Below are positions 25,573 to 34,555 of a stretch of DNA of 64,000 nucleotides, piece after piece. Numbering within the stretch: the stretch's first letter is position 1; each line of letters begins with the position of its first letter. Source of the stretch: Bradyrhizobium sp. CB3481. Lineage in GTDB: Bacteria; Pseudomonadota; Alphaproteobacteria; Rhizobiales; Xanthobacteraceae. Both the position numbers and the translations under genes were made by a program. The notes below the pieces were generated by a model that searched no databases, had not been told where the DNA came from, and saw only the letters and a list, made by a program, of their open reading frames with translations. The stretch spans positions 4,856,501 to 4,920,500 of the forward strand of contig NZ_CP121647.1 of the NCBI RefSeq assembly GCF_029714305.1, in the 5' to 3' direction.

Positions 25573-26442
25573 TCAGAACTCGAACAGCAGCGCCGGATTG
25601 TCGACCAGAATCTTCTGCTGCAATTCCACTTCCGGTGCAAACAGTGGAATGAGGTCGACCAGGTCGCCGTCGTTCGGCATCACCTTCACATTGGGATGCG
25701 GCCAGTCGGTTCCCCAGATCACGCGGTCCGGCGCGGTCTCGATGATCTTACGTGCAAAAGGCACGGCGTCATGGAACGGCGGCCCGCTGGAGGATACTCG
25801 CTCGCAGCCGCAGACCTTGACCCAGCATTTCTCATCCCGCTGCATCAGGTCAATCAGGGTCCGGAACGGAAGCTGGTCGAGGCCGTCCGACGCCTTGACG
25901 CGGCCCATGTGATCGATGGTGTACCGCACCGGGAGTTTTGCCAGCAACTCGGCATACTCAGGCAAGTCGATGGCATCGAAATGCAGGTCGATATGCCAGC
26001 CGAGCGGCGCTACCATGGCGACGATGCGGTGGAACACCCGCATATCAGGCACGCCGCCGAGGTGGCGCACGAAATTGAAGCGGCAGCCGCGAAAGCCGCC
26101 CTCGTGCAATTCGCGCAGGCCCCGCTCGGTGATGGTGTCGTCGATATTGGCGACAGCCCGAAACGTGTTGTCGCTAACCGCGATGGCGTCCAGCGCCACG
26201 CGGTTATCGGTGCCGTGCACGGATGCATTGACGATGACGGCGCGGCCGATCCCGAGCTTCTTGTGCAGCGCGCGGAAATCCTCCAGCGGTGCATCCGGCG
26301 GCGTATAGGGCCGTCCCGGTGCATAAGGATATTTGTCGCCAGGACCGAAGATGTGGGTATGCGCGTCGCAGGCCAGCGGCGGCAGCTTGAATTTCGGCGT
26401 GCGCGTATTGGGATCGGGTCCGGGAATCGTCGGCTTGTTCAT
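25573..26442 (-). CDS. ligI: Amidohydrolase, 2-pyrone-4,6-dicarboxylate (PDC) hydrolase-like
   Basis: A 289-residue TIM-barrel hydrolase. The N-terminal CDAHTHIFGPGDKYPYA matches the LigI start with its HxH motif. FNFVRHLGG, WHIDLHFDA, TIDHMGRV and the late WGTDWPHPNV (with the catalytic Asp) follow the LigI layout. The reaction is opening of the PDC lactone to 4-oxalomesaconate/4-carboxy-2-hydroxymuconate in protocatechuate 4,5-cleavage. It precedes the Bug protein, GalB and CHA aldolase in transcription order, which fits consecutive steps. Confidence 0.86.
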   Translation of the reverse strand: MNKPTIPGPDPNTRTPKFKLPPLACDAHTHIFGPGDKYPYAPGRPYTPPDAPLEDFRALHKKLGIGRAVIVNASVHGTDNRVALDAIAVSDNTFRAVANIDDTITERGLRELHEGGFRGCRFNFVRHLGGVPDMRVFHRIVAMVAPLGWHIDLHFDAIDLPEYAELLAKLPVRYTIDHMGRVKASDGLDQLPFRTLIDLMQRDEKCWVKVCGCERVSSSGPPFHDAVPFARKIIETAPDRVIWGTDWPHPNVKVMPNDGDLVDLIPLFAPEVELQQKILVDNPALLFEF

Positions 26443-26487
26443 GGTGCTTTCTGCAGGCTTGCTCGCGCTTGATCATTTCGGCGATAG

Positions 26488-27216
26488 CTAGTCGGCCGTA
26501 TCTTCTTTTCGCTTTCGGCCGGCGGTTACCGCCGTGCGCGGTTGAACAGGTTTGGGGCGACGCGACGCGTTGTCGATGTGATCGATATCAGACGCCTGCA
26601 GTGAGGCGACCGTCGCGGAGACGATTTGCTCGATCGCTTCCGCCATGTCGGCGCCGTCGGCTTCGCCGCGCGAGAGCCGCGTCACCCGCTCCGGATTGAC
26701 CAGCGTATAATAGAGTGCGCCGAGCAGGAACTGCGACCGCCACACGATGGTCGTTCGCGGGATATGCGGAAGGCTGTCCACGATCGCGTCGATGAAGGCG
26801 TTGGTAGTGTCGTCGAAGATTTCCGCGATGATGCGGCCGACCACGGCGTTGCCTTCGGCCGACATGACCGCGCGAAGCCGGGTGAAGCGCGCCCCGCCCC
26901 CGGCAAGATCGCTGCTGGACGAAAAGGCCGGCTGCACATAGGCGCGGACGATCGCCTCCAGCCGATCCTGAACGTCGCGCACCCGCTGCGCCGCCACCAG
27001 CAGCTCAATGCGGCGCTTGTTCATCGGGCCGCAGTGGCGCTTGTAGATTTCGAGCAGCAGCCCGTCCTTGCTCTTGAAATGATAGGTGATGCTGCCCGGA
27101 TTGGCGCCGGCTTCCAGCGCGATGTCGCGGATCGACACTGCATTGAAGCCGCGCGTCGAAAACAACAGTTCCGCCGCGCTCAATATGGCTTCCCGCATGT
27201 TCGGGTTTCGCGTCAT
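26488..27216 (-). CDS. TetR/AcrR family transcriptional regulator of the aromatic operon
   Basis: A 242-residue regulator. The HTH is in AILSAAELLFSTRGFNAVSIRDIALEAGANPGSITYHFKSKDGLLLEIY. The C-terminal domain resembles the CecR-like TetR C-terminal domain, followed by a Lys/Arg-rich tail. It is the first gene of the minus-strand series 45 bases before the PDC lactonase gene, and divergent from a Bug protein gene. A palindrome 24 bases upstream of its start suggests autoregulation and control of both directions. Confidence 0.92.
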   Translation of the reverse strand: MTRNPNMREAILSAAELLFSTRGFNAVSIRDIALEAGANPGSITYHFKSKDGLLLEIYKRHCGPMNKRRIELLVAAQRVRDVQDRLEAIVRAYVQPAFSSSSDLAGGGARFTRLRAVMSAEGNAVVGRIIAEIFDDTTNAFIDAIVDSLPHIPRTTIVWRSQFLLGALYYTLVNPERVTRLSRGEADGADMAEAIEQIVSATVASLQASDIDHIDNASRRPKPVQPRTAVTAGRKRKEDTAD

Positions 27217-27239
27217 GGCATTTGCTTTCCGTTCTCGAC

Positions 27240-27259
27240 TTTTGTACGTTTGTACAAAA
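27240..27259. promoter_or_regulatory. Candidate TetR operator in the divergent region
   Basis: TTTTGTAC-GTTT-GTACAAAA: perfect 8-bp inverted repeats around a 4-base spacer. It lies 24 bases before the TetR start and 127 bases before the divergent Bug gene. TetR-family operators of about this size are common. The link to this TetR is by position only. Confidence 0.68.
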
Positions 27260-27386
27260 TATCAGGTCTAGTCAACAAACATCTGCGCAGGTTGGGCCGC
27301 CATGATGGCTGGGCCGGATGCGGGAGAGCCGCCGAATGCGCGGATTTTTTTGAAATGATACCGCCAATACAAGAGGACCTTCCCTG

Positions 27387-28364
27387 ATGATCCCTCGCAG
27401 AGCATTCATCCGCGGCATGATTGCCGCGACCCTGCTTTCACTGGCCGGCACGGGCGCCCATGCAGACCAGTTCCCAGCCAAGCCCGTGCGTATCCTGGTG
27501 CCTTATGCCGCCGGCGGCGCGGTCGACGTGCTGGCGCGCACGCTCGCACAATCGCTGTCGAAGACCTGGGGACAGCAGCCGGTGATCGAAAACCGTCCGG
27601 GCGCCGGCGGAATCATCGCCTCGCAGGCGCTGACGCAATCGCCGCCGGACGGCTTCACGCTGATCCTGGTCGCCAGCGGCCATCCGCTGAACCAGTTCTT
27701 CTATCCAAAGCTGCCCTACGACACCTTCAAGGATTTCACCGCCATCAGCGAGATTGCCTATTCGCCGCTGGCGATCGTGGTGTCCAAAAATAGCCAGGTG
27801 AAGAATCTGCAGGAGCTGCTGGCGACCGCGCGCGAAAAGCCGGGGTCGCTGTCCTACGGCATGTCCGGCAACGGCACCTCGGCGCATCTCGCCGGCGAAC
27901 TGCTCAACTACATGGCCAAGGTCAAGATCCAGGCGATTCCCTACAAGGGTGGCGCCCCCGCTCTCACTGCAGTCATCGCGGGCGAAATTCCGATGAGCGT
28001 CAATCCGCTGCCAGAAGTGGTCGGACAGCTCGAAGGCAATGCGGTGCGCGCCCTCGCCGTGACGACGGCCCAGCGTTCCAAGGCGCTATCAGATGTTCCG
28101 ACCGTCGCCGAGGCCGCCATCCCCGGCTATGACGCTTCGGTCTGGTGGGGCTTTCTTGGCCCCGCGGGCATGGCTCCCGACTTGGTCGCCAAAATCCATG
28201 CCGACCTCGCCGCTGCGCTGAAGGATCCGGTCGTTGTCACCGCGCTGGAAAAGATGGGCGCGACGCCGGTCGGCAATTCGCCCAAGGAGTTTGACGCCTT
28301 CATGCGTGCGGAGGCGGCGAAGTGGGAGCCGGTGCTGAAGGAGGCGAATATCAAGGTGCAGTGA
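27387..28364 (+). CDS. Tripartite tricarboxylate transporter (Bug/TctC) substrate-binding protein
   Basis: A 325-residue periplasmic binding protein with an N-terminal signal peptide (IRGMIAATLLSLAGTGAHADQ) and the mature start FPAKPVRILVPYAAGGAVDVLARTL. The Bug fold is complete, ending in the usual EAAKWEPVLKEANIKVQ. It is divergent from the TetR regulator of the aromatic operon and so probably part of the same regulon. Ligand unknown; an aromatic carboxylate is plausible by context. Confidence 0.93.
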   Translation: MIPRRAFIRGMIAATLLSLAGTGAHADQFPAKPVRILVPYAAGGAVDVLARTLAQSLSKTWGQQPVIENRPGAGGIIASQALTQSPPDGFTLILVASGHPLNQFFYPKLPYDTFKDFTAISEIAYSPLAIVVSKNSQVKNLQELLATAREKPGSLSYGMSGNGTSAHLAGELLNYMAKVKIQAIPYKGGAPALTAVIAGEIPMSVNPLPEVVGQLEGNAVRALAVTTAQRSKALSDVPTVAEAAIPGYDASVWWGFLGPAGMAPDLVAKIHADLAAALKDPVVVTALEKMGATPVGNSPKEFDAFMRAEAAKWEPVLKEANIKVQ

Positions 28365-28391
28365 GATAGCGGCGCCGGCGGCGCGGTCCAC

Positions 28392-29681
28392 TCACCGCGC
28401 ATTCGCCGGCGCGTGCACGTGCCAGAGGTCGGCGCGCCAGTGCAGCACGATCGCCAGCATCAGCGCGAGGCCGGCCGCGGCGTAGATCGTGCCGGTCGCA
28501 GCAAAGCCGATCTCGTCGATCAGGCTGCCGGCGGCGAGCAAGCCGATCGGCAGCCCATAGATCACCATCATGCGCACGCCCATCACGCGGCCGCGGAAAT
28601 TCTCGCTTGACGTGCGCATCAGGATGACGGCGATCGAGATCATGGCAAGGCTCTGCGAAAAGCCCGCCACCACGAGGCACACGATCGCAGTCGGCACCGT
28701 CTGCATCTGCACGAACACCACCAGGGTCGCGTACCAGACGACGGTCGCAGCGATCATCAGCCGCGCCACGCGGATATCGCGGATCAGGCTCAGCACGATC
28801 GAGCCGGCCAGCGAGCCGATCGCAAAGCTCGCCGACAGATAGCCGAGCCCGGTCTGGTTGGTGCCGTAGATTGTCTTGGCGATATAGGGCAAAAGCCCAT
28901 TGGTGAGCGGATAGGCGGTCAGGTTGGCGAGGAAGGCCACCCACAGCGCGGCCTGCATCCGCGGTGTGGTCCAGCAATAGGCCACGCCCTCCTTGAGATC
29001 GCGCAGCGGCGAGCGCTGCAGCGCCTCGCCGGCCGCCTCGCCCGCCGCCGTCAGCTTTTTCGGTGCGACGACACACAGCGTCAGCGCGGTCGCGGTCAAA
29101 TAGAGGCAGACGATCGCGACATAGGCCGGACCCATGCCGAGCGAGGCAAACAGCCCGGCGCCGCTCAGCGCACCGGCGATGCGCGCAGTGTCCATCGTCG
29201 TGCGCGAGATGCTGATCGCGCCGACGAGCTGGCCATGCGGCATGATGGTCGCGACCAGCGCACCGCGCACGCCGAGATCCGAGGGGCGGACGATACCCAT
29301 CACGGCCGCGACCATGAACACGTAGACCGGCGCAAGATGACCTGACAGCGCCAGCATCATCAGCACCGCAGCCAGCACCGCGTAGGTCGCGCGCATCATC
29401 CCCAAGAGATCGCGATGCCCGATCCGGTCGCCGACGACGCCGAACATCGGCGCGACCAAGGTGCCGACATAGCCGAGCGAGGCGAACAGCGTGAGCAGCA
29501 GGACCGAGCCGGTCTCGACCAGTACGTACCAGCCGAGAATCAGCGTCTCCATCTCGAACGCCCAGGAGGTCAGCAGGTCGGCCGGCCACTGGAAACGGTA
29601 ATTCCTGACCTGAAATGGCGCCAGCGCGGAAGATCGCGCGGGCTCGCTCAAGATGCGTTCTCGCGATTCATCGCGATCCAC
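28392..29681 (-). CDS. MFS transporter (MFS_3 / enterobactin-exporter-like)
   Basis: About 429 residues and 12 predicted transmembrane helices. ALAPFQVRNYRFQWPADLLTSWAFEMETLILGW begins the first helix, and DRIGHRDLLGMMRATYAV carries the loop 2-3 motif (variant of the GxxxDrxGrr pattern). The family exports small molecules, including siderophores. The frame opens at a TTG (29741) inside the EAL gene, but the GTG at 29681 with GGGCAGG upstream is a better start; a TTG at 29651 is also possible. It follows the GGDEF-EAL gene on the same strand by 56 bases. Substrate unknown. Confidence 0.86.
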   Translation of the reverse strand: MDRDESRERILSEPARSSALAPFQVRNYRFQWPADLLTSWAFEMETLILGWYVLVETGSVLLLTLFASLGYVGTLVAPMFGVVGDRIGHRDLLGMMRATYAVLAAVLMMLALSGHLAPVYVFMVAAVMGIVRPSDLGVRGALVATIMPHGQLVGAISISRTTMDTARIAGALSGAGLFASLGMGPAYVAIVCLYLTATALTLCVVAPKKLTAAGEAAGEALQRSPLRDLKEGVAYCWTTPRMQAALWVAFLANLTAYPLTNGLLPYIAKTIYGTNQTGLGYLSASFAIGSLAGSIVLSLIRDIRVARLMIAATVVWYATLVVFVQMQTVPTAIVCLVVAGFSQSLAMISIAVILMRTSSENFRGRVMGVRMMVIYGLPIGLLAAGSLIDEIGFAATGTIYAAAGLALMLAIVLHWRADLWHVHAPANAR

Positions 29682-29737
29682 CCTGCCCTGTTTCTTGTTT
29701 TTTCCTTCTTTGTCGATAGCAAGCCGTGGGCGGCGTT

Positions 29738-31642
29738 TCAAGCAGCCGACATCGCTCTGCCGGTATGCGTCAATAGCAGCCGCCGCACTTCCGCGGCCGG
29801 TATCGCGGGGCTGAACAGATAGCCCTGCATTTCGTTGCAGCCGAGGATGTACAGGAGATTCCGCTGCTGCTCGGTTTCGACACCCTCCGCCGTCGTCATC
29901 ATGTCGCTGGCGGCGGCGATGTTCACGACGGCCTGGACGATCGACGAGGACGCGCCGGGACCGGCGATGTCGCGGATGAAGGCGCGGTCGATCTTGATCT
30001 TGTCGAACGGGAATCGCTGCAGGTAGCTGAGCGAGGAATAGCCGGTGCCGAAATCATCGAGCGCGATCCGCACGCCCAGCTTGCGCAATTGATGCAGCGC
30101 CTCGAGCGCGGCTTCGTCGTCGCGGATCAACACCGCCTCGGTGATCTCGAGCTCCAGCCGGCTCGCCGAAAGTCCGCATGCCGCAAGCGCCGCCGCCACA
30201 TTCAACGCCAGCGACTGGCTCCTGAACTGCACCGGCGAGACGTTGACCGCGATGCGGACGTGGTCCGGCCAGCTGGCCGCCTCGGCGCAGGCGGCATTGA
30301 GCACCCAGAGGCCGAGCTGATTGATCAGGCCGCTGTCTTCCGCGATCGGGATGAACTCCGCCGGCGAAACCATACCGCGTTCGGGATGCCGCCAGCGGAG
30401 CAGCGCCTCGCAGGAACTGATCTTGCCGCTCTCGATATTGACCACGGGCTGATAATGGATCTCGAGACCGCCATCGCTGATTGCCTGGCGCAGCTCGAGC
30501 TCGAGGCTTCGCCGCGCCTTGGCGCGCTGATCCATGCCGGCCTCGAAGAAACGATAGGTCCGCCGCCCATCGCCCTTGGCGCCGTAGAGCGCAAGATCCG
30601 CGTTCCTGAGCAACTGGTCGAGATCGATCCCGTCGCCCGGCGCCAGCGCTATTCCAATCGAGGCATCGGTGGTGATCAGATGTCCCGCACATTCGAACGG
30701 TTGCCGGATCGCCGAATGGATTTCATCGACGAGCCGCATGGTTTCCGCGCGGTCCTTGATGGCCGTTTGAATGACGGCAAACTCATCGCCGCCGAGCCGC
30801 GCCGCCACGTCGGTTTCCTTGAGGCAACCGCGCAGGCGGCCGGCAACGCCCTTGAGCAGTTCGTCGCCGATCGGATGGCCGAGCGCATCGTTGACGCTCT
30901 TGAATTCGTCGATGTCGATATAGAGAACGGCAAGATGTTCATCCGGCCCAACCGCTTCGAGCGCCTGCTCGAGCCGCGCGCGGAACAGGAGCCGATTGGG
31001 CAAGTCGGTCAGGCCATCGAAATGCGCGAGATGCGCGATCCTCTCCTCGGCGCGCGTGCGCTCGGTGATGTCTTCGATGGTGGCGACCCAGCCGCCGCTC
31101 TTCAGCGGGCGATTGATGATCTCGATCGCGCGGCCGCCCGGCGCCTGCGTCAGCTGGCGCGTGGCTTTACCGAGCCGCACCGTCTGAATGATCGCGTTGC
31201 AGAATTCATCGACGTCGCCGTCGAACGACCCGGTTTCCTTGCGGTGCTCAATCAGCCGCTGCATGGTGCAGCCCGGCTTGGCCACCTCAGGCGACAGCCC
31301 GAACATGTCGAGATAGGGCTCGTTGCAGATGATGATCCGCGCGGATGCATCATAGAGGACAAGGCCTTGCGGAATATTGTTCACGGCGATCGAGAGCTGG
31401 CGCCGCTCCGCTGCCAGGCGCTGATCCGTCAAGCGATCGCGCCTCACCAAAAGGCCGGCGATGACAGAAAGAACGGTAACGAGCGCCAGCAATACGCCTT
31501 CGCGAAGACTCCATGCTGCCGGATCGGCTGTGATCACCGCAGCCAGCACGATCCCGCACAGCACGAGAAGCTTGACCGTTCCGCCTCCCGGCGCAAACCC
31601 GGCCGAGCCGCTCGATGTCTGATGACCGTCCTCGTTGCTCAC
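29738..31642 (-). CDS. PAS-GGDEF-EAL bifunctional cyclic-di-GMP protein
   Basis: About 634 residues. Two N-terminal transmembrane helices (LLVLCGIVLAAVITA and LLALVTVLSVIAGLLV) are followed by a PAS domain (AVNNIPQGLVLYDASARIIICN), a GGDEF domain (ARLGGDEFAVI) and an EAL domain (CEALLRWRHPERG; DDFGTGYSSL). Both active-site motifs are intact, so either synthesis or hydrolysis of c-di-GMP is possible. The allosteric I-site is KETD instead of RxxD. GTG 31642 with GAGGG upstream is chosen; the open frame to 32527 lies in non-coding sequence. Confidence 0.92.
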   Translation of the reverse strand: MSNEDGHQTSSGSAGFAPGGGTVKLLVLCGIVLAAVITADPAAWSLREGVLLALVTVLSVIAGLLVRRDRLTDQRLAAERRQLSIAVNNIPQGLVLYDASARIIICNEPYLDMFGLSPEVAKPGCTMQRLIEHRKETGSFDGDVDEFCNAIIQTVRLGKATRQLTQAPGGRAIEIINRPLKSGGWVATIEDITERTRAEERIAHLAHFDGLTDLPNRLLFRARLEQALEAVGPDEHLAVLYIDIDEFKSVNDALGHPIGDELLKGVAGRLRGCLKETDVAARLGGDEFAVIQTAIKDRAETMRLVDEIHSAIRQPFECAGHLITTDASIGIALAPGDGIDLDQLLRNADLALYGAKGDGRRTYRFFEAGMDQRAKARRSLELELRQAISDGGLEIHYQPVVNIESGKISSCEALLRWRHPERGMVSPAEFIPIAEDSGLINQLGLWVLNAACAEAASWPDHVRIAVNVSPVQFRSQSLALNVAAALAACGLSASRLELEITEAVLIRDDEAALEALHQLRKLGVRIALDDFGTGYSSLSYLQRFPFDKIKIDRAFIRDIAGPGASSSIVQAVVNIAAASDMMTTAEGVETEQQRNLLYILGCNEMQGYLFSPAIPAAEVRRLLLTHTGRAMSAA

Positions 31643-32095
31643 CCGGCATGCCCTCGGAATGCGGCAGGAGCCTGTGCAATGGAATCCAGACCGCAAGTCA
31701 GTGTCCCCCGGGCATTGTCGCGCAAGAGTGATGGAAGGGGCGTTACAACTTGCGGTTAGCGATCGGTTACCTCGCACACGCGCCGGCCCCGATCCGCGAT
31801 CCCGACTCAAGAGGTTGCCGGGACATGGTTCACGGAACGCCCCTCTCGTCCGAAGTGGTAAACGGATGATTAATTCGGAAGCCGTCACGTGCTCAGTCGA
31901 AAATACAAGAAAGTCCTTATTTTCCAGCGCGAACAGCGCCCGGCGACGACGACTGAGTGGGATTGCAGAAACGGATCCTGATCGAGATGCCGCAGATTTA
32001 GCCAATGCAGAACTGCGTCTGTTTAACCGTTTCGCTAGCCGCGGCTGCCCATAATGGGGGCCAGACCCCAATTCAAGAGATCCAGGTTCAATAGC
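31643..32095. other. Intergenic region between divergent genes
   Basis: The 453 bases separate the GGDEF-EAL and HerA-like genes. Open frames across it have no ribosome-binding site and no recognisable product. No tRNA, terminator or palindrome was found; both promoters must lie here. Confidence 0.5.
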
Positions 32096-33838
32096 GTGAC
32101 ATCCCTCGGACGTGTGATTTCCGTGCGCGGCTCCCTCGCCCGGGTCGGACTTCTGGCGTCGGGCCAGATGCCCGTCTCCGAACTGCGCGCCACCGTCGGC
32201 CGCTTCATCAGCATCCGCTGTGCGACAACCACCACCATCGTTGCCATGATCACGGAAGTATCGTGCGAGCACCAGCTGAGCTCGGACGAATACATGGCGA
32301 CCGCGTCGGTCGATTTGCTCGGCGAGATTTCCGGCGGTGAGCGCCCCAAGTTTCAGCGCGGCGTGACCAACTATCCGACCATCGGCGACGCCGTCGACCT
32401 GATCACGGCCCAGGACCTGCGCACCGTGTACGCGCCGAGCGGCTCCGATCAGATCAATGTCGGCAACCTGCAGCAGGACCGCTCCGTCATCGCCTATGTC
32501 GACGTCGAGGAAATGCTGTCCAAGCACTTCGCGGTGCTCGGCTCCACCGGCGTCGGCAAATCGACCAGCGTGTCGCTGCTGCTCAACGAGATCCTCAAGG
32601 CGCGGCCGAACCTGCGCATTTTCCTACTCGACGTGCACAATGAATATGGCCGCTGCTTCGGCGACCGCGCGCTGGTGCTCAATCCGCGCAACCTGAAACT
32701 GCCGTTCTGGCTGTTCAACTTCGAGGAAATCGTCGACGTGCTGTTCGGTGGCCGTCCCGGCGTGCCCGACGAGCTCGATGTCCTGGCCGAAGTCATTCCG
32801 CAGGCGAAAGGCATCTACACCCAGTACCAGAACTCCGACCGGCTCGGGCTGAAGCGTCTCGACCCCAGGTCGGGCGGCTACACGGTGGACACGCCGGTGC
32901 CGTACCGGCTGGTCGATCTGATCTCGCTGATCGACGAGCGAATGGGTAAGCTCGAGAACCGCTCCTCGCGCATCATCTATCACAAGCTTATCTCGCGCAT
33001 CGAGACCGTGCGCAACGACCCGCGTTACGCCTTCATGTTCGACAACGCCAATGTCGGCGGCGACACCATGGCGGAAGTGATCAGCCATCTGTTCCGGCTG
33101 CCGGCCAACGGCCGGCCGATGACCATCATGCAGCTCGCGGGTTTTCCGGCTGAAGTCGTCGATTCCGTGGTGTCGGTGCTGTGCCGCATGGCGTTCGATT
33201 TCGGCCTGTGGAGCGACGGCGTCTCGCCATTGCTGTTCGTCTGCGAGGAGGCGCACCGCTACGCCTCGGCCGACCGCAACATCGGTTTCGGTCCGACCCG
33301 CAAGGCGGTTTCGCGCATCGCCAAGGAAGGCCGCAAATACGGCGTGTTTCTCGGCCTCGTCACCCAGCGTCCGGCCGAGCTCGACGCCACCATCATCTCC
33401 CAGTGCAACACACTGTTTGCGATGCGCCTCGCCAACGACCGCGACCAGGCGCTGCTGCGCTCGGCGGTCTCCGACGCCGCGGCAAACCTGTTGTCGTTCG
33501 TGCCCTCGCTCGGCACCCGCGAAGTGCTGGCGTTCGGCGAAGGTGTGGCGCTGCCGACGCGGCTCCGCTTCAAGGAGGTTCCGGTTCACCAGCTGCCGCG
33601 CAGCGAGGCCACCATCGCCTCGGTGCCGTCGGTCGCCGCCGGCCATGACATGCACTTCGTCTCCGCCGTGTTGGACCGCTGGCGCGGCGCCACCTCCAAC
33701 CGCGACGTGCCGAACGATCCCGTAGGCGGCGAGCGGCCGAGCGCCCGCGTCATGACGCCGGTGGAAGCGCCGATGCTGCAGCCCTCGATGGGGCTCGATC
33801 CCGACCGCTTCTCCCTGTTGAAGAAGCCGCTGCGCTGA
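32096..33838 (+). CDS. HerA-like P-loop ATPase (DUF87/HAS-barrel type)
   Basis: A 580-residue ATPase. The N-terminal HAS-barrel-like region (LGRVISVRGSLARVGLL) is followed by Walker A GSTGVGKST near residue 149, Walker B LLFVCEEAHRY, and the sensor block LGLVTQRPAELDATIISQCNT typical of HerA/FtsK-like ring ATPases. Such proteins are DNA-translocating motors. In archaea HerA works with the nuclease NurA, but no nuclease gene is adjacent here. Start at GTG 32096 leads directly into the barrel domain; an ATG at 32054 lacks a ribosome-binding site. Confidence 0.86.
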   Translation: MTSLGRVISVRGSLARVGLLASGQMPVSELRATVGRFISIRCATTTTIVAMITEVSCEHQLSSDEYMATASVDLLGEISGGERPKFQRGVTNYPTIGDAVDLITAQDLRTVYAPSGSDQINVGNLQQDRSVIAYVDVEEMLSKHFAVLGSTGVGKSTSVSLLLNEILKARPNLRIFLLDVHNEYGRCFGDRALVLNPRNLKLPFWLFNFEEIVDVLFGGRPGVPDELDVLAEVIPQAKGIYTQYQNSDRLGLKRLDPRSGGYTVDTPVPYRLVDLISLIDERMGKLENRSSRIIYHKLISRIETVRNDPRYAFMFDNANVGGDTMAEVISHLFRLPANGRPMTIMQLAGFPAEVVDSVVSVLCRMAFDFGLWSDGVSPLLFVCEEAHRYASADRNIGFGPTRKAVSRIAKEGRKYGVFLGLVTQRPAELDATIISQCNTLFAMRLANDRDQALLRSAVSDAAANLLSFVPSLGTREVLAFGEGVALPTRLRFKEVPVHQLPRSEATIASVPSVAAGHDMHFVSAVLDRWRGATSNRDVPNDPVGGERPSARVMTPVEAPMLQPSMGLDPDRFSLLKKPLR

Positions 33839-33847
33839 AGCTGGGCG

Positions 33848-33874
33848 GGCTCGCGTAAATTCTTCGCGCGAGCC
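33848..33874 (+). terminator. Hairpin after the HerA-like gene
   Basis: GGCTCGCG (33848-33855) pairs with CGCGAGCC (33867-33874) around an 11-base loop, starting 9 bases after the stop codon. No U-tract follows, so termination strength is uncertain. Confidence 0.5.
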
Positions 33875-33946
33875 GGTATCCACTTTGCCGCAATAGGATA
33901 TATGGTTTCGGCAATGCCGCCACGCGGCCTTTAGCCGGAACCCGTC

Positions 33947-34534
33947 ATGACCAAGCCTGCTACGCCCAGCCGATTTCAGCCGCCCACCATCGATAAGCTG
34001 CCGGAGGATATCCGCACTCGGATTCTCGCCGTGCAGGAGAAATCCGGATTTGTGCCGAACGTCTTTTTGACGCTGGCCTACCGGCCTGACGAATTTCGCG
34101 CCTTCTTTGCCTATCACGACGCGCTGATGGAGAAGGATAGCGGGCTGACCAAAGCCGAGCGCGAGATGATCGTGGTGGCGACGTCGGCCGCCAACCAGTG
34201 CCATTACTGCGTGATCGCCCATGGCGCCATCCTGCGCATCCGCGCCAAGAACCCAGAGATCGCCGACCAGATCGCGGTCAACTATCGCAAGGCCGACATC
34301 ACGCCGCGGCAGCGCGCGATGCTCGACTTCGCCATGAAGGTAAGCCGCACGGCAAACGAGGTCTCGGAAGCCGACCTGGCCGAGATCGCCGGCCACGGCT
34401 TTTCCGACGACGACATCTGGGACATCACCGCGATCGCGGCATTCTTTGCGCTGTCGAACCGGTTGGCCAACGTCACCGCGATGCGCCCGAACAACGAGTT
34501 CTACATGATGGGACGGCTGCCCAAGCAAGGCTGA
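33947..34534 (+). CDS. Peroxidase-related / AhpD-like CMD-family protein
   Basis: A 195-residue all-helical protein. The redox motif QCHYCVIAHG holds the Cys-x-x-Cys and His of AhpD-type peroxidase-related enzymes. The nearby AEREMIVVATSAANQ block is typical of the carboxymuconolactone decarboxylase superfamily. Likely a hydroperoxide-reducing accessory with the two cysteines as the active pair. It is followed after 21 bases by the MgtC-like gene. Confidence 0.88.
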   Translation: MTKPATPSRFQPPTIDKLPEDIRTRILAVQEKSGFVPNVFLTLAYRPDEFRAFFAYHDALMEKDSGLTKAEREMIVVATSAANQCHYCVIAHGAILRIRAKNPEIADQIAVNYRKADITPRQRAMLDFAMKVSRTANEVSEADLAEIAGHGFSDDDIWDITAIAAFFALSNRLANVTAMRPNNEFYMMGRLPKQG

Positions 34535-34555
34535 GACGGCACGGAGTTTGTCGCG

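Noticed and set aside
31643..32527. N-terminal extension of the GGDEF-EAL frame to 32527
   Set aside because: The extension overlaps the start of the divergent HerA-like gene, is Arg/Ser/Gly-rich without a domain, and a good GTG with ribosome-binding site exists at 31642.
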